Source: Laguncularia racemosa
Lineage: Eukaryota; Streptophyta; Magnoliopsida; Myrtales; Combretaceae
Direction of reading: 5' to 3'
DNA: 64,000 nt
Assembly: GCA_037954665.1 (NCBI GenBank)
Contig: JBBMOL010000098.1
Coordinates: forward strand, 2,790,001 to 2,854,000
Part shown: positions 11,918-23,844 of the stretch, piece after piece
How the letters are laid out: each line of letters begins with the position of its first letter
How positions within the stretch are numbered: the stretch's first letter is position 1
The notes under the pieces: generated by a model
The model's database searches: none
What the model saw: only the letters and a program-made list of their open reading frames with translations
Told to the model about the DNA's origin: nothing
Program-made: the position numbers and the translations under genes

Positions 11918-13409
11918 ATGGCCCCAACAGTTGCAACAGCAGATTCAAACAACCTGGACATCACTGACTTTGTCCTAAACCAAGGGAATGGAGTCAAGGG
12001 TCTCTCTGATATTGGCCTCAAAGCACTCCCCAAACAATACATTCAACCTCCTCAAGAAAGAATTAGAATGGATAATTCTCATAATGAGGGGGGCGAAAAG
12101 GAGGCGATTCCCATCATCGACATGTCGAAATGGGATGATCCGAAAGTCGCCGAGTCCATATGTGAAGCGGCTGCCAAATGGGGTTTCTTCCAGGTAGTTA
12201 ACCATGGAGTGCCCCTAGAAGTTCTTGAGAATGTGAAGGAGGCCACATCCCGGTTTTTCGAAATGCCGGCGGAGGAGAAGAGGAAGTACTCAAAGGAGAT
12301 GTCACCAAGCAACAGTGTCAGGTTTGGGACTAGCTTTAGTCCTCAAGCAGAGAAAGCCTTGGAGTGGAAGGACTATCTCAGTCTCTTCTATGTATCCGAG
12401 GAGGCAGCTTCGGCATTATGGCCCCCTGCTTGCAAGTAATTTATTGCTAGCTCTATTTAACATTAGATGATTTAATGAACAGTATTATGTGACCCATGCA
12501 TAGCATATGTATATTCTCGATCTCACGGACCATATATAGTAAGTAAAAGCCAGTCCCATCACGATCTAGAAACAAATTAATGCAACTATCTCTACCGTAA
12601 GAGTCTAATCAAGAAGAAGAAGAAAAAAAAGAAGAAGAGTAGTAAAACACTTGTGCTAACCTTTTAAGACTTTTAAAATCTATGGACAAGAAATGTTTTT
12701 TCCAAAGAAAATTACTCATATTCAAATCTAAATGATCATTTTTTTTTTCTGTATTGTGTGGTGATTATTCTTCACATGCCCTAAGTGTTTCACTATAATA
12801 TTGTCATCAATATATGATATATGTTTTTTTCTTTCTTTCAGGAATCAAGCTTTGGATTATATGAAGAAATCTGAGTTCCTCATAAGGAAACTTTTGGAAG
12901 CCCTTATGAAGGGACTAAATGTGAGTCTAGATGAAACAAAAGAATCACTCTTAAAAGGTTCGGTTAGGATTAACCTAAACTACTATCCTATATGTCCAAA
13001 TCCCGAGCTAACGGTGGGTGTCGGTCGCCATTCTGATGTGTCAACATTGACCATCCTTCTCCAGGATGACATTGGTGGTCTTTATGTCCGAGGAAATAAG
13101 GATAATTGGATTCATGTTCCTCCAGTTCATGGTTCCCTAGTGATCAACATTGGAGATGCGCTCCAAATAATGAGCAATGGTCGATATAGAAGTGTCGAAC
13201 ATAGGGTAGCAGCTAATGGAACCAAAAATAGGATATCAGTGCCAATTTTTGTGAATCCTAAGCCACAAGATGTGATCGGGCCCTTCCTTGAAGTGTTGGC
13301 AATTGGTGAGAAGGCAATTTATAAGGAAATTTTGTATTCTGATTATGTTAAGCACTTTTTCAAGAAGAGTCATGATGGAAAAATGACAGTGGACTTCGCT
13401 AAAGTTTAA
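11918..13409 (+). CDS. F6'H: Feruloyl-CoA 6'-hydroxylase-like 2-oxoglutarate dioxygenase (2 exons)
   Basis: Exons are 11918..12435 and 12842..13409, with a 406-bp GT-AG intron (GTAATT donor, TTTCTTTCAG acceptor) that keeps the frame and gives 361 residues, the usual size for F6'H. Enzymes of this family hydroxylate feruloyl-CoA at the ortho position, using Fe(II), 2-oxoglutarate and O2, on the route to scopoletin; they are soluble. Visible in the protein: N-terminal NGVKGLSDIGLKALP and a DIOX_N-type region with IPIIDMS and WGFFQVVNHGVP (about residues 65-100); NYYPICPNPELTVGVGRHSD, giving iron ligands His236 and Asp238; His293 in VEHRV; and 2-oxoglutarate-binding Arg303/Ser305 in RISVP. All key residues are present and no stop interrupts it. 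A close p-coumaroyl-CoA 2'-hydroxylase activity cannot be separated by sequence reading. It is the only readable copy among four in the window. Confidence 0.93.
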
Positions 13410-15514
13410 GATCTAGTCTTTCGTGTCTTATAAAGTCACAAGGATGATGTTATTCAAAATAAATTTCTGTACATGAGCGTACAGATCGCTATAGCATAAT
13501 TTCCCTCTATTATGTCCAATTTGATTTAGTTTGAATGTCTAATTGTTATGTTTGAAAAGCCTTTGGGAGAATGTAATGAGCATTCAGTTTATAAAAGGTT
13601 ATAATGCATTATGTTATGGTCAATGTTCCCACATATATCGTAACACCATTTCATATATGCTTAGTTACTTTATATACGTGTTATTCGTGATAAAAAAAAT
13701 ATTTTGAAAAATGAAAAATAAAATTATGACAATTAATATGTTCAAAAATAGATATTTTAAAGGGAAAAAAGGGTGAAAATTACAAATACATCATCAAAAT
13801 GATTAATCATGTATGGATAGACCGTTAAACTCCATGTATTTACATGAATAGATGACAAATACACTTTTGAACATGTGATAATGATAGTAGGTTTTTTTTT
13901 TTTTTAAAAAAACTATCATTTACATCTTTGCGTATTAAAATTCATTGGTACTTGTATGGTACTAATCAATCTACGTGGTGTATTAGTATCATTAAACCTT
14001 TTTCAATTGTAACATGTTAATAAAAATGAATGATTTAAATTGCTAGAATGTAAATGGAGTGAATTTAAATCTAACAAATGGAATCTTTATTTAAGCACAA
14101 GCCCATGTTATATGTGCTAGAATGCTAAACTAAGAACTTATCTATAGATACCTACCACTAATTCACTAATCAATTAACATGGTTGATCAAGCCATAAAAT
14201 ACATTAAGTGCACAACACATACTTGTAGATCCAAGATATACTATGGCTCACAATCTACTTATAGCACATGAAAATGACAAAAAGCACAACAAACAATAAA
14301 TTTAAAACTAAGATACCTATCACTTAAATACCTACTTAGAATTAGTAAAATAAGTGATAGGGAGTTAAGATTAGTTAGATTAACAAGTAGTGAATCACTA
14401 ATTAACTTGGATACATTTTCTTACCTCAAAATGTGTGTGTATGTATGTGTATATATATATATATAATTTGGATGTTTGAAGAGTTTGAGAGATATACATG
14501 AGTTTATATATAAATAGTGGGACTTTTTACTATATACGGGCAAAAGAGGGACTATAACTTTGTTTAGATGTTTTAAGACTTAATTCAAGTAGAAGTCCCA
14601 TAGAAGGGCCAACACTTATCCTGAGTAGACCTAATTTAAACATTCTTAAAGAAAGCTTGAACTTTCCTTGATATTTCCCATCAAATTTACCTTTGACTAG
14701 AATCTAATAATTTTTTTTTAATGTCTAGTAGAATCTTTCTTAGCCATATTTGTCCATTTCTATTGTGTTGATATACTTTGAATATTTTAAATTGGACACA
14801 ATATCTATAAGTAGGTTTTTCCATTCATCCAATAGTTTATTCCATTTGGATCATGCGCATTCACATCATTCATATAATCCAATAGCATAAGGTCTTAGAT
14901 TATACATGAGAACACAATATAGATAGTATTTATCAAGTCGCAACAACTCCTTAGATGACATTAGGATACTAGGTAATGGGGGTACTATTACCAACTTAAT
15001 TAAGTGAATCACTAATGTTTTGGAGGGTTTGACCCTACTAGGTCTTCCCTTGAATATTTATTGTGAGTTTTGTTTTATTGTCTTCCAAATCACATGATCT
15101 CAAGGAATTAGGTTATAAGCTAGCCCTTAGGTTTAATTCTTTTGGTTAAACCTCAAACTCCTCTTTGATTATGCCCATAACCACATATACAATTGAGTAA
15201 GAAAATAAGTCAATTTCTAAGCGAAAGCTACATGATTATTAAGCAAAGTAGAACAAAAAAATATTTATCTTAGGCTTTTTTTTTTTTTTTTTTGCCATTT
15301 CTTAAACATTTTCCTTTTTAAGATGCCCCATTATTTCCTTAAAGCTTGTTTTATGCACAAGAAGCTATCAAAATAAACATCTATGTTATCTAATCATACA
15401 CAAACTAAAGCTTCATTCAATCTTCCAATAAATTAAGTTCTAAGCGCTTTGATCAATTAAGAGTAAACTAATTGCACATATTGAATCAAAGGCAACATTA
15501 ATTTTTTGTTTAAG
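13410..15514. repeat. 3' flank of the gene, unit 1 of a tandem array
   Basis: This non-coding flank is repeated after the exon-2 copy at 16075-18847: 13410-13810 matches 16075-16475, and 13860-15514 matches 17345-18847. About 870 bp present in unit 2 (16476-17344) is missing here, and related sequence also follows the fourth copy (49790-50050), so a deletion in this unit is more likely than an insertion in the other. A GT/AT microsatellite sits near 14430-14465. No gene is seen. Confidence 0.85.
13458..13463 (+). terminator. Poly(A) signal of the F6'H-like gene
   Basis: AATAAA lies 49 bp after the stop codon, a typical position for a near-upstream polyadenylation element in plants. Confidence 0.6.
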
Positions 15515-15608
15515 GAGTTTGTGATATACATTGATTATGAATCCCTCAAATATTTGGAGGGATAAAGTAAGCTATCATGTGGACATGTAGGATGGGTGGT
15601 GTTCTTGG
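15515..15608 (+). pseudogene. Ty3/Gypsy RNase H fragment joined to the exon-2 copy
   Basis: Translation gives a broken EFVIY...SLKYLEG...SKLSCG...WVVFLES, matching the retroelement RNase H pattern EFVIYTDHKSLKYLKGQSKL...WVEFLESF, with an in-frame stop. Sequence passes directly into dioxygenase exon 2 at GGAATCACTCTTAAAAGG. The same RNase H piece recurs at 18848 with the junction at GGAATCCTTTGTTAAAGG, so both junctions lie at short shared sequence. Confidence 0.75.
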
Positions 15609-16074
15609 AATCACTCTTAAAAGGTTTAGTGAGGATTAACCTAAATTACTATCCCATATTTCCAAATCCTAAGCTAATAATGGCCGTCGGTCGCCACTTT
15701 AACGTGTCCACACTTACCATCCTTCTCCAGGATGACATTGGTGGCCTCTATGTCCGAGGAAATAAGGATAATTGGATTCATGTTCCTCTAATTCATGGTT
15801 CACTAGTGATCAACATTAGATATGCTCTCTAAATAATGAGCAATGGTCAATATAGAAGTGTCGAGCACAGGTGGCAGCTAATGGAACCAAAAAAAGGATA
15901 TCAATGCCAATTTTTGTGAATCTTAAGCCACAAGATGCGATTGGGCCCTTCCCTAAAGTGTTGGCAAGTGGTGAGAAGGCAATTTATAAGGAAATTTTGT
16001 ATTCTGATTATGTTAAGCACTTTTTCAAGAAGATTCATGATGGAAAATTGATGGTGGACTTTGCTAAAATTTAA
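15603..16074 (+). pseudogene. F6'H-like exon 2 relic, copy 2
   Basis: It matches the live gene from the KESLLKG codons to the stop at 16074. Exon 1, the intron and the start of exon 2 are absent. The iron-ligand region reads GRHFN, so the Asp ligand is replaced by Asn. A CAA codon has become TAA near 15831, and a one-base deletion at about 15869 shifts the frame in the VEHRV region. It is therefore non-functional. Its 3' flank (to 16475) matches that of the live gene, so the copy arose by duplication of genomic DNA and not by retroposition. Confidence 0.93.
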
Positions 16075-18847
16075 GATCTAGTCTTTTATGTTCTATAAAG
16101 TCACAAGGATGTTGTCGTCCAAAATCAATTTTTGTACATGAGGGTATAGATTGCTATGGCATTGTGTCCTTCTATTAAGTCTAATTTGGTTTAGTTTGAA
16201 CTTCTAATTTTTATGTTTGAAAAGCTTTTAGGTGAATGTAATGAGCATTCATTTTATAAAGTGTCCTAATGCACTGTGTTATGGTCAAAGGTTCCATGCA
16301 TATTGTAACACTATTTCATGTATGCTTAGTTACCCTATACATGTGTTATTCTTGATAAGAAAAATATTTTGCCAAATGAAAAGTAAAATTGTGGCAATTA
16401 ATATGGTTAAAAATAGATATTTTGAAGGAAAACAAAAGAGAAGATGACAAATACATAGTCAAAATTATTAATCATGTGTACTCTAAAATCATGTGTTTTC
16501 ATTAATTTTGAAAACATTTATGACCTTCCAAATTGTTGCTAAATCCCTAAAACTCTTGTTAATTTATAGACCTTTTGCAAATGTTTGGAAGTTTTGGCTA
16601 TTGTATATGCATATTTTCAAAATTTATAAAGACGAGAAGATTTGTTATGGATGTTCATAAGGTACATTCACACTGAGCCAATGGTCTTGGAGTTGAATTT
16701 GCTATAATTATTCCAAATTGAAGAAAAAGATTCATTGAGTATTACACATCACGTGTTATATTACATATGGTATTAAATATTAACAAAATTTTAACATATA
16801 TATTTTGAGTAAAGGGTGGTAATTGTTTTTAAAACTACTCATATATGTTAAATTCTTATTTGTATTTACAAAACACGTATACTTTATATGTAGCATATAA
16901 CAACTAATGATAAAATTGCTAGGTTTAATTATCTCTACAACTTTCATTCATATGTATCATGGCCTCTTGTGTGGAAGTAGCTAAACTAATAGCTCTAATC
17001 GCTAAAACACTGACATTTGAAAAATTGTGAAAAACCATAAATTATTGATAACTATACAAGTCTACATTGGTTATTGCTAGTTTCGAAAAGAATTAGGCTT
17101 TCTAGTTAGGTTTGCTAAAACCATGGGGAATGTTCTAGAGAATTCCAAGCAAAGCTTAAAACTAATTTATCTAAACTTAACAAAGAATCGAACTTTGATG
17201 AAAAAATAATATTAATAAACTAAACTAAACAAAATAAACTACATTTAGCTATAATCATGAATAACTGTCATTCCATGTGATTATAGTGAAAAAAGAAATT
17301 CGTTAATACTAATACACCAAGTGTTTGTTTGAGTGGTGGGCAAATATCAATAACTTTTCAACATGTGATAATGATGGCATTTTTTTTAAGCTAAAATTTA
17401 CATCTCTGCATGTTAAAATTTATTAATACTTGTGTGATACTAATCAATACACATGGTGTGTTAATATCATTAAAACCTTTCTCAATCATGACACGTCAAT
17501 GACAATGAATCATTTAAATTAAGAGAATGTAAATGGAGAGAATTTGAATCGAATAAATGAAAGCATTATTTATGCACAAACCCATGTTATATGTGTTGGA
17601 ATGCTAAACTAGGACCTTCTTTGTAGAGATTTACCACTTATTAATTAACATGGTTGATCAAGCCACAAGATACATTAAGTGTACAACACTTACATGTAGA
17701 GCTAAGATATACTATGGCTCACAATCTACTTATGACACATGAAAATGATAAAAAGAACAACAAACAATAAATTTAAAACTAAGATACCTATCACTTAAAT
17801 ACCTACTTAGAATTAGTAAAATAAGTTATAGGGAGTTGAGATTAGTTATATTAACAAGTAATAAATCACTAATTGACTTAAACACATTTTACTACCCCAA
17901 AATGTGTGTGTGTGTATAATTTGGATGTTTGAAGAGTTTGAGAGAAATGAAATGAATTCATATATATAAATATAGTGGGACTTTTTACTATATATCGGCA
18001 AAAGAGGGACTATGACTTTGTTTAGATGTTTTAAGACTTAATTCAAATGGAAGTCCCATAGAAGGGCTAACACTTATCTTGTGCAGACATAATTTAAACA
18101 TTCTTAAAGAAAGCTTGGACTTTGCTCGTTGTTTCCCATCAAATTTACTTTTGGCTAGACTTTAATAAAAAACTTTTAATGTCTAGTAGAGTCCTTCTTG
18201 GTCATATTTCTCCACTTCTCTTTTGTTGATATACTTTGAATATTCTAAACTGACGCAATCTCGACAAGTAAGTTCTTTCATTCATCCAATAGTTTATTCT
18301 ATTTTTGATCTTGCACATCCACATCATTCATATACTTCGACAGCATAATGTCTTAGATTATACATGAGAACACAATATAGAGAGTAACAATCAAGTTGCA
18401 ACAACTCCCTAGAGGACAATAAGATACTAGGTAATGGGGGCACTATTATAGACCTAATTAAGTGAATCACTGATGTTTTAGAGAATTTGATTCTACTAGG
18501 TTTTCTCTTGAATATTTATAGTGAGTTTTGATTTAATGTCTCCTAGATCACATGTTCTCAAGGAATTAGGTTATAAGCCAACCCTTGGGTTTATGTCTTT
18601 TGGTTGAGCCACAAACTCCTCTTTGATTATGCTCATAATCATAGATACAATTGGGTAAGAAAATAGTGCAATTTCTAAGTGAAAGCTACACAATTATTAA
18701 GAAAACGAGAATAACAAAACATCTATGTCATTTAATCATACACAAACCAAAGCTTTATTCAATCTTCCCATAACTTAAGTTCTAAGAATTTTGATCAACT
18801 AAGAATAAACTAATTGCACATATTGAATCAAAGGAAAAATTAATTTT
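16075..18847. repeat. 3' flank, unit 2 of the tandem array
   Basis: Non-coding copy of the flank described at 13410-15514, plus an extra block (16476-17344) that is missing from unit 1. The block 16910-17040 is related to 50930-51060 beyond the fourth copy, so a long original 3' flank was duplicated. No gene is seen. Confidence 0.8.
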
Positions 18848-18966
18848 TTGTCTAAGGAGTTCGTGATATACACTAATTACAAATCTTTCAAATACTTGAA
18901 GGGACAAAGCAAGCTACCATGTGGATATGCAGAATGGGTGGAGTTCTTGGAATCCTTTGTTAAAGG
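18848..18966 (+). pseudogene. Ty3/Gypsy RNase H fragment, second copy
   Basis: The reading EFVIYTNYKSFKYLKGQSKL followed by AEWVEFLESF is typical of the RNase H domain of Gypsy polyproteins. It lacks the rest of the polyprotein. It runs straight into the dioxygenase 3' flank (from 18964), with the exon missing. Confidence 0.75.
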
Positions 18967-19150
18967 TTCCACATGTATCATAACACTATTTCTTATATGC
19001 TTAGTTACCTTATACATGTGTTGTCTGTAATAAGAAAAATATTTTGCAAAATGAAAAGTGAAATTGTGGCAATTGATATGGTCAAAAGTAGAGATTTTGA
19101 AGGAAAAAAGAAAGAAAGAAAGAGAGTGATAAATACATCATCAAAATTAT
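18964..19150. repeat. Partial third copy of the dioxygenase 3' flank
   Basis: Matches 16289-16475 and 13620-13800, starting GGTTCCACATGTATCATAAC, without any exon-2 sequence. A GAAA microsatellite lies near 19108-19126. It marks a third, deleted unit of the tandem array. Confidence 0.8.
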
Positions 19151-19159
19151 TAATTGTGT

Positions 19160-19300
19160 GTGTACATGCAGAATGGATGGAATTCTTGGAGTCCTTTGTT
19201 AATATTACCAAGTCTAAGCAAGGAAATACTAATATTGTAGACATTGTGGAGAAAGTATGCCCTCATAAACACCGCACAAACTAAGATTTTGGTCTCTAGG
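19160..19300 (+). pseudogene. Ty3/Gypsy RNase H fragment, third copy with the longest 3' part
   Basis: Reads AEWMEFLESF then ITKSKQGNTNIVDIVEK, resembling the RNase H to connector stretch WVEFLESF...IKYKQGKENVVADALSRR. Here the retroelement reading continues past the point where the other two copies break. I infer that this is the original retroelement-flank boundary and that the tandem array grew from it. Confidence 0.6.
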
Positions 19301-19864
19301 GCTTTTACTGAGTATGCTACTAGTGATTTGCTCCTATTAATATTGTTTTTAAGGGAGGAATAGCTATGGATTAATATTATGTGTCTAAGAGTTTTTTTTT
19401 TTTTGTTGAATGAGGTGATTGTGTGTTCCTGCTAGTTCTAAGAAGAAGATTCTTTGTGCATTATTATATCTATGAAATTATCTTCTTTGTTAGGAAAAGA
19501 AATAATTAATGCATCTTGTTTGATTAAAAAGAAAAAATAAGATTCAGTCTCTATAGAATTCAAACCAATATTTCTATAAATTAATTTGCGCGGGCGTATC
19601 CTTACATATATGGCGACGTGTTTTTGCATTTACTATATTTAAATGAAGATGGATCTTTAAGAGGAGACGTGCTCAAGAAAGCGTTACAAATATGGGAAAA
19701 TACTCAAAGACAAACGTAGCAAGAATCATCTTTAACATGTGTTTTTGCACTGGTATCAGGTATTCATTTTTAAATATACATATTTGAGAGTATTTGTACC
19801 AAATATTGATATAACAACTTAGTTGGTATATGATTCTAAATTCTCATAGAATTTTGCTTATTTT
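19301..19864. other. Gene-free spacer
   Basis: Decayed retroelement-like sequence at the start, then AT-rich sequence. No supportable gene. The minus ORF at 19438-19629 shows no domain. Confidence 0.5.
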
Positions 19865-20822
19865 TAGACCTGGTAATTGTGGGGTGGGTTTGCGGGCTGA
19901 CCCGCCCCGCCCGCAAAAAAATGCGGGGCAAGCAAAAAATTTTGGCTCGCTGAAGCTGTGGGTCACTTTGACCCGTGCCCGTGTGACCCGCGGGGCGGGG
20001 CGGGTAAGTTCTCGCGGGCGCGGGTTAGCCCGTCGACCCGCGAACCAAAAAAAAAAATTGCTGGTTGCTGTCTCCTATCTGCTGAGTGCTCCCTCACATT
20101 GAGGACTAAGCTGATCGCCGATGCTTTAGTGATGAGCAGTGCTCGAGAGTGGGTTAGATTACTTGCCCTCTACGTATTTATCGAAAACCTTCAATCAATT
20201 TGAGGGTTTGATAGCACCGATCGACGACCACCGAGTGTCGTAAAGCGAGCTTGAATGAATCGAAGAACGATGAACAAGTCAGTGACCCGTGACCACGACC
20301 GCGACTGAGGACTGCTGTGCTGTGCTCTATCACTGAGTCAGTAACCAGCGACCGCGAGACTTGCGACTGAGGACTGAGGACTGACAGGCGAGGATGACTG
20401 AGGACTGACTACTGATGACGCCGGCGTCGACTGAAGTGACGATGACGAGACGAGGAGTTGAGGATGACGTCGACTGAAGTGACCGCACCGCCATCCATAG
20501 CAGCCCACACACTGACACTCCCTCATCCGTCGACTGTCGTCCTCACCTCGACTCCTCCCTCTTCTACCGACCGTTGTCCTCACCTCAACTCCTCCCTCGT
20601 CCCTCCACACTCAAAGTCACAAACTGGAGATGACAGCACAGTTGACGGTCCTCGTCCTTCTCTTCCACTTCCACAGGCCACTGCGGGTTATCGCGGGCCA
20701 GCCCGCATTGGCTTGCGGGGTGGGGCGGGCCGATTTTGCTGACCCGTGAGACTTGCGGGCCATTGCGGGTCAGCCCGCGATGACCCGCAAGCCGGCCCAT
20801 TTGGCCTACATTACCGGCCCTA
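19865..20822. mobile_element. Non-autonomous hAT-type DNA transposon
   Basis: Terminal inverted repeats are TAGACCTGGTAAT at the left and, on the other strand, TAGGGCCGGTAAT at the right. They are flanked by an 8-bp target duplication with one mismatch (CTTATTTT at 19857-19864, CTTATTTC at 20823-20830), as expected for hAT elements. Both ends are rich in GCGGG and CCCGC words that can pair over more than 100 bp. The interior (about 20100-20650) is GC-rich for this window and holds GACTGAGGACTGA-type repeats. It encodes no transposase, so the several ORFs here are spurious. Confidence 0.88.
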
Positions 20823-20830
20823 CTTATTTC

Positions 20831-21498
20831 TAATATTATTGTGCAGTAAAACTCTTAATTGCATAATACTCAAAGCCGCAAATTCTTGAATATTACTTAA
20901 TATTGGCCCCTTTCACTTATCTAAAATTGAAAAAAAGAAAAATTTAAGAGATTACTTATATATTTGACAAAAATTTTTAATGGCTACATATATTTTAGAT
21001 TTTTTTTTATAAAATAAAGAGAAAAATATACATATAGTACTCAAAATTTATTTGTTTATCTATTCAGGTTATCAACCGTATTTTCCCCTTCTATCTATCT
21101 TTGGCATGTGATAACTTTTGAGTTTTGATGATTGGCACAATTTTTTTGTAGTTCTTCTATTCTTTTTTTTTTTAGGTACCTTTTGTCATTTTTATTATAT
21201 TTTGCAATTAAATATATTTAATATTTTTTATTACATTATGAAATCAAATATATTTGATGTTATTAATTTATTAAATTAATCATTATGAACCAATCAAAAG
21301 CTAATACATGTTAAGGATATACAAAATCTTACTTCTTATTAGTTTAAAAACATTGAAAACTCAAATGCAAAATACAAAAAAAAAAAGGATTAAAAGCTCA
21401 AATAGAAAAATATGCAAACAATGAGGACCAATTATCAATCTTAAAGGTCAAACTAACAAGTGATTTTCAGTGTTTTGACAATAGCAAAGGGGAGTAAT
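20831..21498. other. Gene-free AT-rich spacer
   Basis: Contains the AT-rich block 21170-21310, related to 2410-2520 and loosely to 5690-5770. No coding signal is seen. Confidence 0.5.
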
Positions 21499-23844
21499 TT
21501 GTTAGTTATTAGAAAAAAAATGTTTATGAAAAAAATTAAAAGAAAAACTTTCTATAAATATGAAATAAAATAAAATAAAATAATGTTTTAAAAGGAAGGA
21601 CATTAATGTAATTATAAATTTTAAGATGAGGGCTGTTTGGTCTTTTTGACCTTAGGCTATATAAGCCCTTGCCTAATCCTAATGCCACTTTTTCCTCTTA
21701 TTAAAACATTGAATCCTCTGTCCTTTAGGAAACTCTAACCATCCTAATTCATAACCCAATGAGGAATGACTTTCAATTTGACGTACGTTCAAAGGTAAGT
21801 GCCTTAAATCAAGTTGGTGTTTTATCATTTTTATTGGGAAATCAATTAAAGGCATAGTGTGCTATTAAATCTAAGTTTCTGGACAATTTAATTAGATGCA
21901 AAGTTGTTGGATTCAATGCGTTTCGAGTAGTGGATTCAAATTGAGATGAATAAGTATTTCAATTATGATTAAATCATGAAATTAGATAGGTTTCATGCTA
22001 GATTTAGAGTGTTTTCTTGATTGGTGAGTGATGGGATGGAGGAGTTGAATGGTGGTGGGATTTGAGAGGTTTGTAAGGTTTAGAGGGGTATACAGCCAAG
22101 GTACATGATCATGTACTTACTTGTGTAGAATGTGACGAACGTTTGGCGAGATATGCTATATATGGCTAAGTATACAAGTGTGTACCTACTTGTGTTTGTA
22201 TGGCTAGGTATATGACTGTGTACTTGGGAATGCTGAGGGGGGGTTTTTGTACAGTAAGGTACACAGCCATGTATACGCTTGTGTTCTTACTTGTGTTTTT
22301 CTACACGGCTATATACATGTTCGCATTGTCTAAGAATACTTTTTTAATATTTTTTATTTTAATTTTAATTTTAAGCCGTATCACTTACGATAGAGCTTGG
22401 AGAAGGGAAAATAGGTGACTAATTCTTGGTTAAACAAACAAGAGAAGCTTAGGCCTTGTTGTAAAGTAAAACTATGAATGAATTAATATTTCTTGATAGG
22501 CGTGAGGAACTTGGTAATTGTAGACAAGTAGAACCTAAAACTGCTCTTCCAGGTATGTTTTTACTACACTTGTTGGTTGTACTTGCTAGATATAGTAAAT
22601 GAATAAACTTAGCATAAATTTGTAACTAACTTGTTTAGTGCTTATGTGTGGCTCGACTTAAGGGTTGAAGGTAAGAGATCCATAGGAGGCACTCGTGGAT
22701 CAGTATGTGGTGTTGTCTTTTATGGAGTTGTATATTGACATGGTTTGGATAGATTTTAGGGGTATTGGGACATGAGGTGGCAATTCTTGATATTAGCAGT
22801 AAGTTGAGGTCAGACGTAGTAGTTCCCAAACTAGGTTTTAAACACTTAAAATATATAAGAAATAGTGTGGTGGGGGTCATAAGTGCTCCTATGTTACTTG
22901 TTGATTAATAAAAAGATAATTAAGTGATTGTTAAGTATTTATTGCATTGTATATGTGTGTAACTTATATTGTTGTAACATGCATATGTGTTTGAGTATTC
23001 ACATACTGGGCTTAGGGCTTGGTTTAATCCTCTTCTTTTTTTAGCTACAAGTGGATATGATGAGTATATTGAGTATAACAAGTTCAAGGATGTGTATATT
23101 ATTATTATCAAGATGACGTTAGTAGAAGATATTATTACTACTATGATGATAAACAATAGGGAGAAATGAAAGTAGAAGATTAGTTGATATTTTCTTAGAG
23201 GCTACTTGTGTAATTTTGTTTTTAGCTAGTGTGAACCTAGTAGTGTTTTGGAAGTCTTATTCATGGAGTGTTATTTTGAGGTGGTGTATTTGATTTAGTT
23301 TTAACTATAACGTGGTTGAATACTCATCTATGAGTAAATTAATAAAATCATTTGAGTACATTTATTTAATGTATAATGAAGTTAAACAAGTTAAAGGACA
23401 GATGTAGTAGAGTCCTTTTTGTGTCTTTAATCCGCAGGAACATTTGGCGGGTTATAATTTTTTAGGTTTTAGGGCATTTTAGCTTAGGTGGTATCAACGC
23501 TTAGGTTTATGATCAATAGAGTATAGTTTGATGATCCATAGAGTTTAGGCAATTGATCAATAGGAGTAAGTTTGATCAATAGAACTTAAGCTATGGTCTC
23601 TAGAAGATTTAGGTAATAAATCTAGGATGACAAGATATGAAGAGAGTGAGTGAAATTATGGGTCAATTGTTTTCGTTTAGCAATTTATTTTACTTTAATT
23701 TATATCTTTATTTGTGGTTCTTTTTAAATTTCTATTATATATATAATGAGTAAAATAGATATGTATACATATGTATGTACCATCACTAACATTTTAAACT
23801 TTCTTTATTCCTAAAGTCTATTCGGTTATCTCCTTTTAAGCAAA

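Noticed and set aside
12600..12660. GAA-rich run in the F6'H-like intron as a functional splicing enhancer
   Set aside because: A purine-rich simple sequence in an intron is common, and copy 3 has a decayed version; there is no evidence of function.
20458..20742. Pro/Ser/Thr-rich ORF in the hAT element
   Set aside because: It overlaps ORFs on the other strand, is caused by local GC-rich repeats and shows no transposase or other domain.
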